Positions 17,280 through 25,758 of a stretch of DNA of 64,000 bases are shown in pieces. A program made the position numbers and the translations under genes. The DNA is from JAFEDN01 sp965651935 (GTDB lineage: Bacteria; Pseudomonadota; Gammaproteobacteria; Coxiellales; Coxiellaceae). The first letter of the stretch is position 1, and each line of letters starts with the position of its first letter. The notes below the pieces were generated by a model that was given only the letters and a program-made list of their open reading frames with translations, was not told the origin of the DNA and made no database searches. The DNA is taken from NCBI GenBank assembly GCA_965651935.1, contig CBFGTC010000003.1, positions 79,453-143,452 on the forward strand, written 5' to 3'.

Positions 17280-17334
17280 ATTATAGCGTTTCCCGTTTGT
17301 ATTGAAACGGGTCCTTACGCGATGGGGGATTCTT
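17280..17334. repeat. 55-bp dispersed hairpin repeat, copy 1
   Basis: This 55-base stretch is repeated in the same orientation at 21138-21192 with three mismatches. Inside it CCCGTTT and AAACGGG form a perfect seven-pair hairpin around six bases. Its right part overlaps the 3' end of pgeF and provides that gene's last codons and TAA stop. The two copies bracket the pgeF-rluD-Lon block. Confidence 0.85.
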
Positions 17335-18034
17335 CAAATACAGGCGTGTCAATCCAGATTAAACTCGCCATTCTCCCGGCTTCTGACTTTTCCCGGCGGT
17401 AAGAAAAAAAGCGGTCGGTGTCACAATAAGTGCATAAACCGCCGCCATATACTGCTTGAATTTGACAATGGCTGAAATTAATTCTGGCTAAATGATATAA
17501 ATCCGCAAACCAGTGTTCATGGTCTTTACCAGGCAAGAAACCCGCTGAATAATCCGGGTTCCGAGCGATAAATTGATCTCGCACCTCTGAACCGACTTCA
17601 AAATGGTCTGGCCCTATCGCCGGGCCTAGCCAGGCTATAATTTCTTGAGGTGCAGCCCGCAAGTGTTTCAAAGTTTCGTCGATAATTCCTGCAGCTAGAC
17701 CGCGCCATCCGGCATGTACGGCGGCCACTTGGCTCCCATCTTTAGTGCTTAATAGAATGGGTAAACAATCGGCTGTCAAGATAGCGCAAACGCGTCCAGG
17801 GTCTTGGGTATAAACCGCATCACCCATTGCTATCGAATGTTGCGATGTTAACCGGAGCACATCCGTGCCATGGACTTGTTTTAACCAGCTCGGTGCATGG
17901 GGTAAATTCCATTCATCCCACCAAGGAGAGGAACTGATTCCGGCCATATTTCCACTGGCGCGTAGGCTGACCAAGGCTTTGATTTGCTTTGGAGCTGGCC
18001 AATCGGGAATGAGACAGTGAATATTAGGATTCAT
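17315..18034 (-). CDS. pgeF: Purine nucleoside phosphorylase / YfiH-type multicopper protein
   Basis: Members of this family (once called laccase-like or polyphenol oxidase) act on purine nucleosides and, in E. coli, edit peptidoglycan precursors. The metal site motifs are present: VHAGWRGLAAGI and the Cys in ILTADCLPIL, plus HGT near residue 54. The 239-residue length is usual. Its start overlaps the rluD stop in ATGA. The final residues EESPIA and the stop are encoded by a dispersed repeat, so the native C-terminus has probably been replaced. Confidence 0.9.
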   Translation of the reverse strand: MNPNIHCLIPDWPAPKQIKALVSLRASGNMAGISSSPWWDEWNLPHAPSWLKQVHGTDVLRLTSQHSIAMGDAVYTQDPGRVCAILTADCLPILLSTKDGSQVAAVHAGWRGLAAGIIDETLKHLRAAPQEIIAWLGPAIGPDHFEVGSEVRDQFIARNPDYSAGFLPGKDHEHWFADLYHLARINFSHCQIQAVYGGGLCTYCDTDRFFSYRREKSEAGRMASLIWIDTPVFEESPIA

Positions 18035-18966
18035 TTCGCGGACTCCTCTTGTAATTGTAACAATAATAAACTGAGATCTTCAGGCAATGGGCTTTCCCAG
18101 GATAATCGCTCTGCTGTGCGCGGGTGCGTCAAAGTCAGCCGGATGGCGTGCAAAGCTTGTCGATTAAATACCGGTAAAAGTCTCGCGTAACATTTACTGG
18201 CATACAGGGGGTCTCCCAATAGCGGGAAACCTAAATGAGCAAAATGGACTCGAATTTGATGAGTGCGCCCGGTTTCTAGCTCAACATGAACGTAAGTGTG
18301 GGCAGCAAATTTTTGTAAAATTTGATAGTGAGTTACCGCAGGCTTACCCGTAGGGACTACGGCCATTTTGGTGCGTAATTGCGGGTGCCGGCTAATAGGC
18401 GCATTAATCACTCCTCTGCTACGGAGCACGCCATGGACAATCGCAATGTATTCACGCTTAATTTTTCGTTCTTGTAATTGTTTAACTAAAAAATGGTGGG
18501 CGCTGATATTGCGGGCTACCACTAATAAACCGGTAGTATCCTTATCCAAACGGTGCACCAAACCTGCTCGCGGTACTTTATCCAACTCCGAATCATAGTG
18601 CAGCAAGCCATTGATTAAGGTATTTTGATAGTTTCCCGCGCCAGGGTGCACTACCAGGCCGGCGGGTTTATCAATAATTAAAATATCTTCATCTTGATAA
18701 ATGATCCGCAAAGGCAGATTCTGAGCCTCCCAGGAAGCTTGTGAAACTAATTCGATTTGTAACTGGATGTGTTGTCCGCTAAACACCAGCGTCTTCGGCT
18801 TAAAATCCCTATTCCCATCCACTGTCACCGCACCACTCATGATCCAGTTTTTGATTTGGGATCGGGAATATTGGGGACAAAGACCGGCTAGCGCTTGGTC
18901 TAAACGCCGCCGGTCCCATTCGGGAGGAACCTGCTTTTCCAAAAAGATCTCAGTCATCCCGCCCAT
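18031..18966 (-). CDS. rluD: 23S rRNA pseudouridine synthase RluD
   Basis: RluD makes pseudouridines 1911, 1915 and 1917 in helix 69 of 23S rRNA. An S4 RNA-binding domain occupies about residues 15-80 (RLDQALAGLCPQYSRSQIKNWI), and the catalytic aspartate lies in HRLDKDTTGLLVVA. LETGRTHQIRVHFAHLG is another family signature. The start may be ATG 18966 or ATG 18957; a TATAAT on the minus strand at 18970-18965 overlaps the first, which would fit a leaderless message beginning at the second. It forms the conserved rluD-pgeF pair. Confidence 0.94.
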   Translation of the reverse strand: MGGMTEIFLEKQVPPEWDRRRLDQALAGLCPQYSRSQIKNWIMSGAVTVDGNRDFKPKTLVFSGQHIQLQIELVSQASWEAQNLPLRIIYQDEDILIIDKPAGLVVHPGAGNYQNTLINGLLHYDSELDKVPRAGLVHRLDKDTTGLLVVARNISAHHFLVKQLQERKIKREYIAIVHGVLRSRGVINAPISRHPQLRTKMAVVPTGKPAVTHYQILQKFAAHTYVHVELETGRTHQIRVHFAHLGFPLLGDPLYASKCYARLLPVFNRQALHAIRLTLTHPRTAERLSWESPLPEDLSLLLLQLQEESAK

Positions 18967-19030
18967 TATATCATAGGGTCAGTCCGTCATCCCGACTTGA
19001 TCACGGGATCTTTAATCCCTCCCATTATAT
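18962..19030. repeat. Palindromic element flanked by 10-bp direct repeats
   Basis: CCCATTATAT occurs at 18962-18971 and again at 19021-19030. Between the two lies a GC-rich hairpin, ATCCCG at 18989-18994 with CGGGAT at 19004-19009, related to the palindromes at 2350 and 25675. A 10-bp direct repeat around a palindromic unit is what a small insertion with a target duplication would leave. The element also carries the divergent promoter region of rluD and the Lon-like gene; TATAAT at 19045-19050 sits just before the latter's ATG. Confidence 0.5.
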
Positions 19031-19056
19031 TGTGAGGCAAGTACTATAATTAAAAG

Positions 19057-21111
19057 ATGATGAAAATTAAGCCATTATCCCCTAAATTGCTTTGTATAAA
19101 ATGCAAACCAAGTGAGTTAAATTTTAATACAACCTCACAATTACCTGAGGTGGAAGGGCCGCTCGGCCAGGATAGAGCTTTGGCAGCAATTGAATTAGGT
19201 ATACATATTCAACAGGGTGGGTATAATTTATATTTATTGGGGCCCGAAGGAACAGGAAAGCATCATTTAATCAATTCGTTATTACAAGAGCAAGCTAGAG
19301 TCCAAGCATCGGCGGAAGATTGGTGCTATGTTAATAACTTTGACAATCCGCAGCAGCCTCTTTACCTCAGGCTAGCTTGTGGGATGGGTCCATTATTACA
19401 AAAAGACATGTTGGCTTTGGTTGAGACTTTGATTCCTGTCCTTTCGAGTAGTCTACAAGCCCATCAAACTCAAACTTTAATCGCAAGGGCTATTGCTCCC
19501 TTACGTGAAAAATACTCAACATCAGAAGCGGTTCTGAATTACCTCAAGGCGGTGGAAGCAGATATCGCTTCTAACCCGGAAGATTTTCAGAGTTCAGGTC
19601 AATCTATTGCTAAAAAAGCAGCTTCATTGTTACGTTATAATGTGAATGTATTGATCACCCATACCCCCGGAGCGGGAGCGCCGGTGATCTATGAGGATTT
19701 CCCAACTCTGCGTCATCTCCTTGGCGAAATAGAATATTTCAGTCAATCTGGCGTGTTTGTACCTCATTTTACTTTAATCCGGCCCGGGGTTTTGCACAAA
19801 GCCAATGGGGGATACTTAATTTTAGATGCTCATCAAATAGTCAATCGGACCCAAGCTTGGGATGCTTTAAAAAGAACCTTATTATCCAAAAAAATTATGA
19901 TTGAAAATTCTGAACTTTTTCCCAGTGTCGCATCCATAGAACCTCAGGCCATACCCTTAAGTATTAAAGTCATTTTATTGGGAGAGCGCTCTTTATATTA
20001 TTCTTTATGTGAAAACGACATGAATTTTTCCAATTTGTTTAAAGTCGCGGCTGATTTTAGCAATCATATTCCTCGTACTAATGAAAATTTAATCATATTT
20101 TCCGGTTTATTAGGGACTATTGCTAGAAAAGAGCATTTATTAGCGCTAAATCGTCATGCGGTGGCTAAAGTGATAGACCAAAGCACGCGCTTAGCCAATG
20201 ATCAAAAACGGCTTTTCACTAATATGCGTTTTTTAGTGGATTTATTACGTGAATCACATTATTGGGCTAAACAAAATCAGCATAGAGTGATTAAAGCCAT
20301 TGATGTACAAACGGCTATCGATCAGCAAATTTACCGGTCTAACCGAATTCAAATGCGCATACGCGAGGATTTTTCCCGCAATATTTTATTAGTCGACACG
20401 AAAGGCAAGAAAATAGGGCAGGTCAATGGTTTATCGGTTTTACAAATCGGTCATTATAGCTTTGGAAGTCCTAGCCGTATCACGGCGACAGTGAGGCTGG
20501 GTAAAGGGGAAGTGATTGACATTGAGCGAGAAGTAGAATTAGGTGGCGCCTTGCATTCCAAAGGTGTGCTGATTTTATCCGGTTTTATAAACGGAAGATA
20601 TTTAACTGACCGGCATTTATCCTTTTCCGCTAGTTTGGTATTTGAACAAAACTATGGTGAAGTGGAGGGCGATAGCGCCTCGGCAGGGGAATTAGCGGCG
20701 TTATTATCCGCCATCTCGCGTCTGCCCATTAAGCAGTGTTTCGCCATCACCGGCTCCGTCAATCAGTTTGGTCAAATTCAAACGGTAGGCAATATTAATG
20801 AAAAAATTGAAGGATTTTATGAAGTTTGTCGTTTAAAAGGACTCAATGGCCGACAGGGTGTTATCATCCCTGCAAGCAATGCGCAACATTTGATGTTACG
20901 GGATGATGTTTTAAAAGCAGCCAAAAAGAAAAATTTTTTTATTTATGGAGTGGAAACCATAGACCAAGTCATGTCTATCCTCACCGGCTTACCGCCAGGC
21001 AAGGCCAATCGCAAAGGGCATTTTCCCAGCGATACTATCAACGGTATCATTGAACAAAATTTGTTGAAATATACCGAACAAAGTGAAGAAGAACAAAAAA
21101 AATCACCCTAA
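19057..21111 (+). CDS. Lon-family protease with AAA_32-type ATPase domain (YcbZ-like)
   Basis: This 684-residue protein resembles the YcbZ/LonB-like branch of Lon proteases. A P-loop GPEGTGKH is at residues 62-69, a helical insertion follows, and GGYLILDAHQI may be the Walker B region. The C-terminal Lon protease domain has the catalytic dyad Ser542 (GDSASAGE) and Lys583 (INEKIEGF), about the same spacing as in E. coli Lon. It probably degrades cytoplasmic proteins, but its substrates are unknown. In E. coli bamD lies directly divergent from rluD; here this gene sits between them. Confidence 0.85.
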   Translation: MMKIKPLSPKLLCIKCKPSELNFNTTSQLPEVEGPLGQDRALAAIELGIHIQQGGYNLYLLGPEGTGKHHLINSLLQEQARVQASAEDWCYVNNFDNPQQPLYLRLACGMGPLLQKDMLALVETLIPVLSSSLQAHQTQTLIARAIAPLREKYSTSEAVLNYLKAVEADIASNPEDFQSSGQSIAKKAASLLRYNVNVLITHTPGAGAPVIYEDFPTLRHLLGEIEYFSQSGVFVPHFTLIRPGVLHKANGGYLILDAHQIVNRTQAWDALKRTLLSKKIMIENSELFPSVASIEPQAIPLSIKVILLGERSLYYSLCENDMNFSNLFKVAADFSNHIPRTNENLIIFSGLLGTIARKEHLLALNRHAVAKVIDQSTRLANDQKRLFTNMRFLVDLLRESHYWAKQNQHRVIKAIDVQTAIDQQIYRSNRIQMRIREDFSRNILLVDTKGKKIGQVNGLSVLQIGHYSFGSPSRITATVRLGKGEVIDIEREVELGGALHSKGVLILSGFINGRYLTDRHLSFSASLVFEQNYGEVEGDSASAGELAALLSAISRLPIKQCFAITGSVNQFGQIQTVGNINEKIEGFYEVCRLKGLNGRQGVIIPASNAQHLMLRDDVLKAAKKKNFFIYGVETIDQVMSILTGLPPGKANRKGHFPSDTINGIIEQNLLKYTEQSEEEQKKSP

Positions 21112-21137
21112 GCCAATCATTATTGCTGTTCTTGCTA

Positions 21138-21192
21138 ATTATAGCGTTTCCTGTTTTTATTGAAACGGGTCCTTACGCGATGGAGGATTCTT
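21138..21192. repeat. 55-bp dispersed hairpin repeat, copy 2
   Basis: This copy matches 17280-17334 with three differences and the same orientation. The internal hairpin here has one G-T wobble in place of a C-G pair. It lies between the Lon-like gene and bamD, in non-coding sequence. Confidence 0.85.
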
Positions 21193-21332
21193 TCCCTTAA
21201 GTGCGAGCACCGGCTTTGCCGGACGCAGCATGGTATAATACGAAGTAAAAATTCCGAGAATTGCCTAACCCAAACCTTTACATTTTTCTAGTCCAATTGT
21301 ATAGTCTTTGCATCACTCGTTTAGGGTTGTTT

Positions 21333-22115
21333 ATGAAAAAAAGTTTATTATTAATCATTGCCTTGTTGTTCTTAACATCCTGTGCAACCAAAGAAGAAAA
21401 TCCGTGGAGAAAATACGAAGGGAAAACCGCCGGTCAAATTTTTTATGAGGGCGAGCAACATTTGGCCCATAAAAAGTATGAAAAAGCTAGCATTGACTTC
21501 TCCGCTCTCGACGCGTTATATCCTTTTGGGCCGTATTCTCAACAAGGGCAAATGGATATCATTTACGCCTATTATATGAATAATGATTATGCTTCTGGTT
21601 TGGCCGCCGCAGATCGCTATATACGTTTATACCCCCAAGATCCCCACATTGATTATGTATATTACATGAAGGGCTTGATGAGTTTTGATAATGATTTCAA
21701 CTGGTATCAATATGTGTTTAATATGGACCCCGCTCCGCATGATTTATCAGGCAAGAGAGAAGCTTACACGGCATTTAATCAAGTAGTCCGCATTTTTCCT
21801 CATAGCATATATGCTCAGGACTCGGCTTTACACATGTCATTCATACGTAATATGATGGCTCGTAAAGAAATGGAAATCGCTGATTTTTATATGTTACGCC
21901 ATGCTTATGTCGCCGCGGCCAATCGTGCTAGCGGAGTAGTACAGCATTATAGCGGCTCTTCTGCTGTGCCGCACGCTCTCGAAGTGATGACTTTGGCTTA
22001 TCAAGCAATGAATTTGCCTGATTTTGCTAATAAAAGTTATCGTATTTTGCAAGCCAGTTATCCAAATAGTAAAGAATTTAAACGACTTCAAACGAAATAT
22101 GTCCCTCCCGCATAA
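21333..22115 (+). CDS. bamD: Outer-membrane assembly lipoprotein BamD
   Basis: BamD is the essential TPR lipoprotein of the BAM complex that inserts beta-barrel proteins in the outer membrane. A short signal peptide ends in the lipobox LTSC at residues 14-17, and TPR helices follow (YEGEQHLAHKKYEKASIDF, PYSQQGQMDIIYAYY, AADRYIRLYPQDPHIDYVYYMKG). I moved the start from 21261 to the ATG at 21333, which begins the signal peptide; GGG at 21324-21326 may be its binding site. The protein is 260 residues, near normal length. The neighbourhood with rluD and pgeF is conserved. Confidence 0.92.
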   Translation: MKKSLLLIIALLFLTSCATKEENPWRKYEGKTAGQIFYEGEQHLAHKKYEKASIDFSALDALYPFGPYSQQGQMDIIYAYYMNNDYASGLAAADRYIRLYPQDPHIDYVYYMKGLMSFDNDFNWYQYVFNMDPAPHDLSGKREAYTAFNQVVRIFPHSIYAQDSALHMSFIRNMMARKEMEIADFYMLRHAYVAAANRASGVVQHYSGSSAVPHALEVMTLAYQAMNLPDFANKSYRILQASYPNSKEFKRLQTKYVPPA

Positions 22116-22686
22116 CGTCTTCGCCGCGCATATTTTGCGGCGAGCGGTGCACCTGAGCAATCTGACCCTTTTATGGATTTATTATGAATTTGGCGACAAA
22201 ATCGCTCACTTTTTTAATCTCAGCTTACCTGTTTTTATTTGTATTCTAGTCGGCATTATTTGGGGGTTAGAGGCGTTGCGCTTATGGCGATCCTGGACTA
22301 TTTTTGGTCAACGCTCTTATGAGCGGGACCACATCTCTGCGTTAGCTTGGGGTGCTTTAGGCACGGTTTTAGTATTGCTACTGGCCCCTGGTAAAGCTTT
22401 CGCCGTCCCTATTATTAGCACTTACGCTATCGTTGATCCTTTGTTGGGAGAGTTGCGCAGAATGCGCTTGTCTAAAATAGTCGTGGTGGCTATAGGGTTG
22501 ATCACTATTGCGGGTATCTGGTGGCTGGCGCATTTAACCTTAGGAACACCAAGCTGGTTGATATTTTTAATGGCGCCAGTCACGCTAGCAGCAGAATGGC
22601 CGTGCTTAAAATGGATAGATGACAATGCCTTGATGCAAATCATCCCGTTGATTATTGTTAAACTCGATGTTCTCATTTTTAACTAA
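22099..22686 (+). CDS. Polytopic membrane protein, possibly dolichol/phytol kinase-like
   Basis: This 195-residue protein has about six hydrophobic helices. The N-terminal HILRRAVHLSN and later VDPLLGELRR recall the RRKxxH and Asp/Gly motifs of dolichol, phytol and diacylglycerol kinases that use CTP, so it may phosphorylate a membrane lipid alcohol, but this is a weak assignment. The chosen ATG overlaps the end of bamD by 17 bases; a longer frame begins at 22024. It is probably in one operon with bamD. The 244 bases after it are AT-rich and hold only a weak hairpin at 22776-22799. Confidence 0.55.
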   Translation: MSLPHNVFAAHILRRAVHLSNLTLLWIYYEFGDKIAHFFNLSLPVFICILVGIIWGLEALRLWRSWTIFGQRSYERDHISALAWGALGTVLVLLLAPGKAFAVPIISTYAIVDPLLGELRRMRLSKIVVVAIGLITIAGIWWLAHLTLGTPSWLIFLMAPVTLAAEWPCLKWIDDNALMQIIPLIIVKLDVLIFN

Positions 22687-22942
22687 TTAAGGGTAAACTT
22701 TTTTACTATAGAATAACTTTAATTTTAGACAATGGTTTTTTCAACACGATTTTTTGCCCCCCTATATTTTACGTTTTTTAGCTTAGTTACGAGCTAAAAC
22801 ACCTGCCTACATAACCACTTATTAAAGCATGGGATTGATTAATAGGTTACGATTCCATTTAATAGACTATAATTTATAGTATCTATATCTACTTATGAAT
22901 AGTATAAAGAAATAATTAAAAATCTATAAAATGGTGAAAAAA

Positions 22943-23473
22943 ATGAATAAATATACTTTAATGGGAGTTGTCGCTTTTAGTACTCTATTATTATCACCCC
23001 TAGCTATGGCCAGCACTCCTTTTCCACTTCAATTAAGGGTTTTTAACAGGTTAGATCAGCCCGTAACAATACATCTAGGCACTAATGACGCCTCTGCTAC
23101 TATCGGCTCCGGGACCATCCCAGCGAATGGTTTCCAAGATGTCAATATTAATGTAGACTTGCCTAGTGTCTATTATAGTGTAGAATCTTATGTTGTTCTT
23201 GATTTCTACACTAATGTTAATGGGGTTGACACGCATATAGGGGGATACAGATATCTCTATTACTCAGAAAGTGGGATGACGGGTGAAGATATTTATCATG
23301 ATTTTTGGCCAACTAGCACTAATCAGTCAGACTCAAATTGGAGAGTAGAGCCATCGACTGCAAATGCCAAATTTGTTTCGTGCTCGGGTTCTGACTTCCA
23401 AAATTGTAGATGTACTGCTGCGGGTTGTTATACCGAGTTATATATTAAAACTAAACAACAACAAGGTGATTAA
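22943..23473 (+). CDS. Secreted protein of unknown function with C-terminal cysteines
   Basis: I do not recognise this 176-residue protein. The first 25 residues are a clear signal peptide ending in LAMA before STPF, so it is exported. The mature part is rich in Thr, Ser, Asn and Tyr with alternating beta-like strands, and four cysteines cluster near the C-terminus (SCSGSDFQNCRCTAAGC), enough for two disulfides. GGTGA five bases before the ATG at 22943 favours this start over the ATG at 22931. It stands alone, flanked by AT-rich spacers, and could be a surface or exported factor. Confidence 0.6.
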   Translation: MNKYTLMGVVAFSTLLLSPLAMASTPFPLQLRVFNRLDQPVTIHLGTNDASATIGSGTIPANGFQDVNINVDLPSVYYSVESYVVLDFYTNVNGVDTHIGGYRYLYYSESGMTGEDIYHDFWPTSTNQSDSNWRVEPSTANAKFVSCSGSDFQNCRCTAAGCYTELYIKTKQQQGD

Positions 23474-23586
23474 CAGAAAGATCTACGCTTACAGTGTTGT
23501 GAACTCATCACCTAACCTACTCATGGATTTTCTTGAAAGGACATTGAGAATTTAGGATAAAAAAATTTAAGGTTGATATGATGCCA

Positions 23587-25218
23587 TCAATAGTCTGGCC
23601 AACCGGAGGTAATTGGATAACGGCGATCTTTACCGAAAGCGCGTTGTGTTATTCGGATTCCTGGCGGAGCTTGGCGGCGTTTATATTCATTGCGATTAAT
23701 CATTTTTATCACCCGCTTAATCGTATCTCGATCTATACCGGTTTCAGCAATGTTTTCTATGGATTGGTCTAACTCTATGTAGCGCACTAAAATTTCATCC
23801 AAAATGGAATAGGGAGGCAAAGTATCTTGGTCCAGTTGATCGGGTGCTAATTCTGCGGAAGGAGGCCGATCTATCACTCGTTGAGGAATGGCTGGCGATA
23901 TTTGATTGCGATAATGAGCCAGAAGGTAAACTTTGGTTTTAATCACGTCTTTCAAAACATTAAATCCGCCAGCCATATCACCGTATAAAGTAGAATAACC
24001 GACAGACATTTCACTTTTATTACCTGTGGTCAATACGATGGATCCATTTTTATTAGACAGCGCCATTAACAAAGCGCCGCGAATCCGAGCTTGCAAATTT
24101 TCTTCAGTAGTATCTTTAGGTTGTCCAGCAAAAGCTTGAGCTAGATTTGCTAAAAAAGTATTGAAAATATTTTCGATAGAAATAGTCAACGTTTTGACTT
24201 TTAACATTTCGGCTTGTTGTAAAGCATCTTGGATGCTGATTTCGCTAGTATAGGGCGAAGGCATTAAAACGGCGGTAACGTTTTCTGCGCCAATGGCATC
24301 CACGGTGATAGCCAAGGTTAAAGCCGAATCTATTCCGCCGGACAATCCGATGATCGCGGAAGGAAAATGGTTTTTGTGAACATAATCACGCACGCCCAAG
24401 ACCAGCGCTTTGTAAATGGATTCTATCTGAGTCAATGGAGATATAGTGAGTTGTTTTTTTACTTGAATAGGCTGACCTGAATCCAGGCTCAATCGCACCG
24501 GCATTAATATTTCTTCAAAATAAGGTGCTTGAACGCAGCATTGACCGTTATGGTCAATTACAAAAGATCCACCGTCAAAGATTAACTCATCTTGGCCTCC
24601 CACTAAGTTAGTATAAATAATAGGGACTCGAGCTGCATGGGCGCGTTCACATACGATTGATTCGCGAATTTGAGCTTTATTGTAATCAAAAGGGGAGGCA
24701 TTGATCGTTAAAATTAATTGAGCCCCTGCCTGAACGCTCAATTCCAATGGCCGGGTAAACCACAAATCTTCACAAATCAGTAAACCGACTTTAACGCCTT
24801 TTAACGAAAAGACACAAGGATTGGCGCCTGGATAAAAATAACGTTTTTCATCGAAAACCGTATAATTGGGTAACTCTTGTTTGTTATAAATTGCGATAAT
24901 TTCACCGTGGCTAATCACAGCCGCTTGATTGTAGATTTGATTATTGATTTGCACCGGATAACCCACTATCAACACTGTCGGCAATGCTGCTTGTTGAATT
25001 TTTTCAAGTGCGATTTGACATTGACCTAAAAAATCGAATCGAAAAATGAGATCTTCCGGAGGATAACTACTCAAAGTCATTTCTGGAAATATCACGCAAT
25101 CAGCCTGGAATTCTTGAATCGCTTTTTTGGTGGAATCAATGACTTTATCGGCATTGCCCATCACGTCTCCTACGCAAAGATTGATTTGGGCCATCACCGC
25201 CGTTAAATTGATCATCAT
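23587..25218 (-). CDS. nadE: Glutamine-dependent NAD+ synthetase
   Basis: NadE turns nicotinic acid adenine dinucleotide into NAD+ using ATP and ammonia. The 543-residue form has an N-terminal nitrilase-type glutaminase (FPEMTLSSYPPEDL with the catalytic Glu, and the Cys in LLICEDLWF) and a C-terminal synthetase with the ATP-pyrophosphatase loop GLSGGIDSALT. Thus ammonia comes from glutamine, linking it to the glutamine synthetase in this window. It follows the Mth938-like gene by seven bases on the same strand and is probably cotranscribed with it. Confidence 0.96.
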   Translation of the reverse strand: MMINLTAVMAQINLCVGDVMGNADKVIDSTKKAIQEFQADCVIFPEMTLSSYPPEDLIFRFDFLGQCQIALEKIQQAALPTVLIVGYPVQINNQIYNQAAVISHGEIIAIYNKQELPNYTVFDEKRYFYPGANPCVFSLKGVKVGLLICEDLWFTRPLELSVQAGAQLILTINASPFDYNKAQIRESIVCERAHAARVPIIYTNLVGGQDELIFDGGSFVIDHNGQCCVQAPYFEEILMPVRLSLDSGQPIQVKKQLTISPLTQIESIYKALVLGVRDYVHKNHFPSAIIGLSGGIDSALTLAITVDAIGAENVTAVLMPSPYTSEISIQDALQQAEMLKVKTLTISIENIFNTFLANLAQAFAGQPKDTTEENLQARIRGALLMALSNKNGSIVLTTGNKSEMSVGYSTLYGDMAGGFNVLKDVIKTKVYLLAHYRNQISPAIPQRVIDRPPSAELAPDQLDQDTLPPYSILDEILVRYIELDQSIENIAETGIDRDTIKRVIKMINRNEYKRRQAPPGIRITQRAFGKDRRYPITSGWPDY

Positions 25219-25225
25219 ATTTAGC

Positions 25226-25597
25226 CTACGAAATAATCAAAGCCGCAGCCACTTTCCGGCCTTCAGCCACTAAAGCCATATAGGTTCGACATGCCGCTGC
25301 CGTATCCATTGATTCAATGGCAATTTTATGGAGATAAACCGGCGCCAATAAAGCAGGGGGCGGCATTTTAAAATAAGCGCCAGTACCCAATAAAATAAGT
25401 TCGGGTTTTAAAGCGATCACCACTTCCCAATTTGCAGGTTGGAGTTCAAGCAAAGATTGAGGTTGCCAATCCGGTATGATTTGCTCAGCCATGATAATGA
25501 TTGAGCGATGATAGATTTGTTCATTAATGGTGATCGCCCCGGTTTGATACGATCGAATTTGAAAAGTAGCATTGCTGTTATCTTTTGAAAGAATCAT
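25226..25597 (-). CDS. Mth938-like (DUF498/NDUFAF3-type) protein
   Basis: This 123-residue protein has the Mth938-like fold pattern: an INEQIYHRSIII strand, a WQPQSLLEL helix, the conserved LILLGTG and a C-terminal TAAACRTYMALVAEGRKVAAAL helix. The family includes the mitochondrial complex I assembly factor NDUFAF3; the bacterial members have no firm role. It begins at 25597 and sits just upstream of nadE. A transposable-looking element lies in its upstream region. Confidence 0.75.
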   Translation of the reverse strand: MILSKDNSNATFQIRSYQTGAITINEQIYHRSIIIMAEQIIPDWQPQSLLELQPANWEVVIALKPELILLGTGAYFKMPPPALLAPVYLHKIAIESMDTAAACRTYMALVAEGRKVAAALIIS

Positions 25598-25638
25598 GCT
25601 TGGAATTATAAGCTAATTATAGTCATCATAGCCAGCCA

Positions 25639-25747
25639 TTCCCGGATTTTTGCCAGAATTCCCTTATTAAAATGTCCCGCGGCTTGTACGCGGAATCCAG
25701 TTAAATGCAGATCTTAAAATTTTTGCAAATAGGCAAAATTCCGGGAA
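25639..25747. mobile_element. 109-bp MITE-like element with 16-bp terminal inverted repeats
   Basis: The left end at 25639-25654 and the right end at 25732-25747 are inverted repeats matching at 15 of 16 positions (TTCCCGGAATTTTGCC type). The inside carries a degenerate copy of the TCCCGCGG palindrome seen at 2350. There is no coding capacity, so it would need a transposase from elsewhere, or it is a folded RNA element. It lies between the ldt 3' end and the Mth938-like gene start. Confidence 0.6.
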
Positions 25748-25758
25748 AAGTTGTTAAA

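Noticed and set aside
17127..17402. 91-codon plus-strand frame between degQ and pgeF
   Set aside because: It runs through the 55-bp repeat and into the antisense strand of pgeF, has no ribosome binding site and resembles no family.
22776..22799. TTTTAGCT/AGCTAAAA hairpin as a terminator
   Set aside because: The eight-pair stem is AT-rich and has no T-run on its downstream side in either direction, so a terminator call is not supported.
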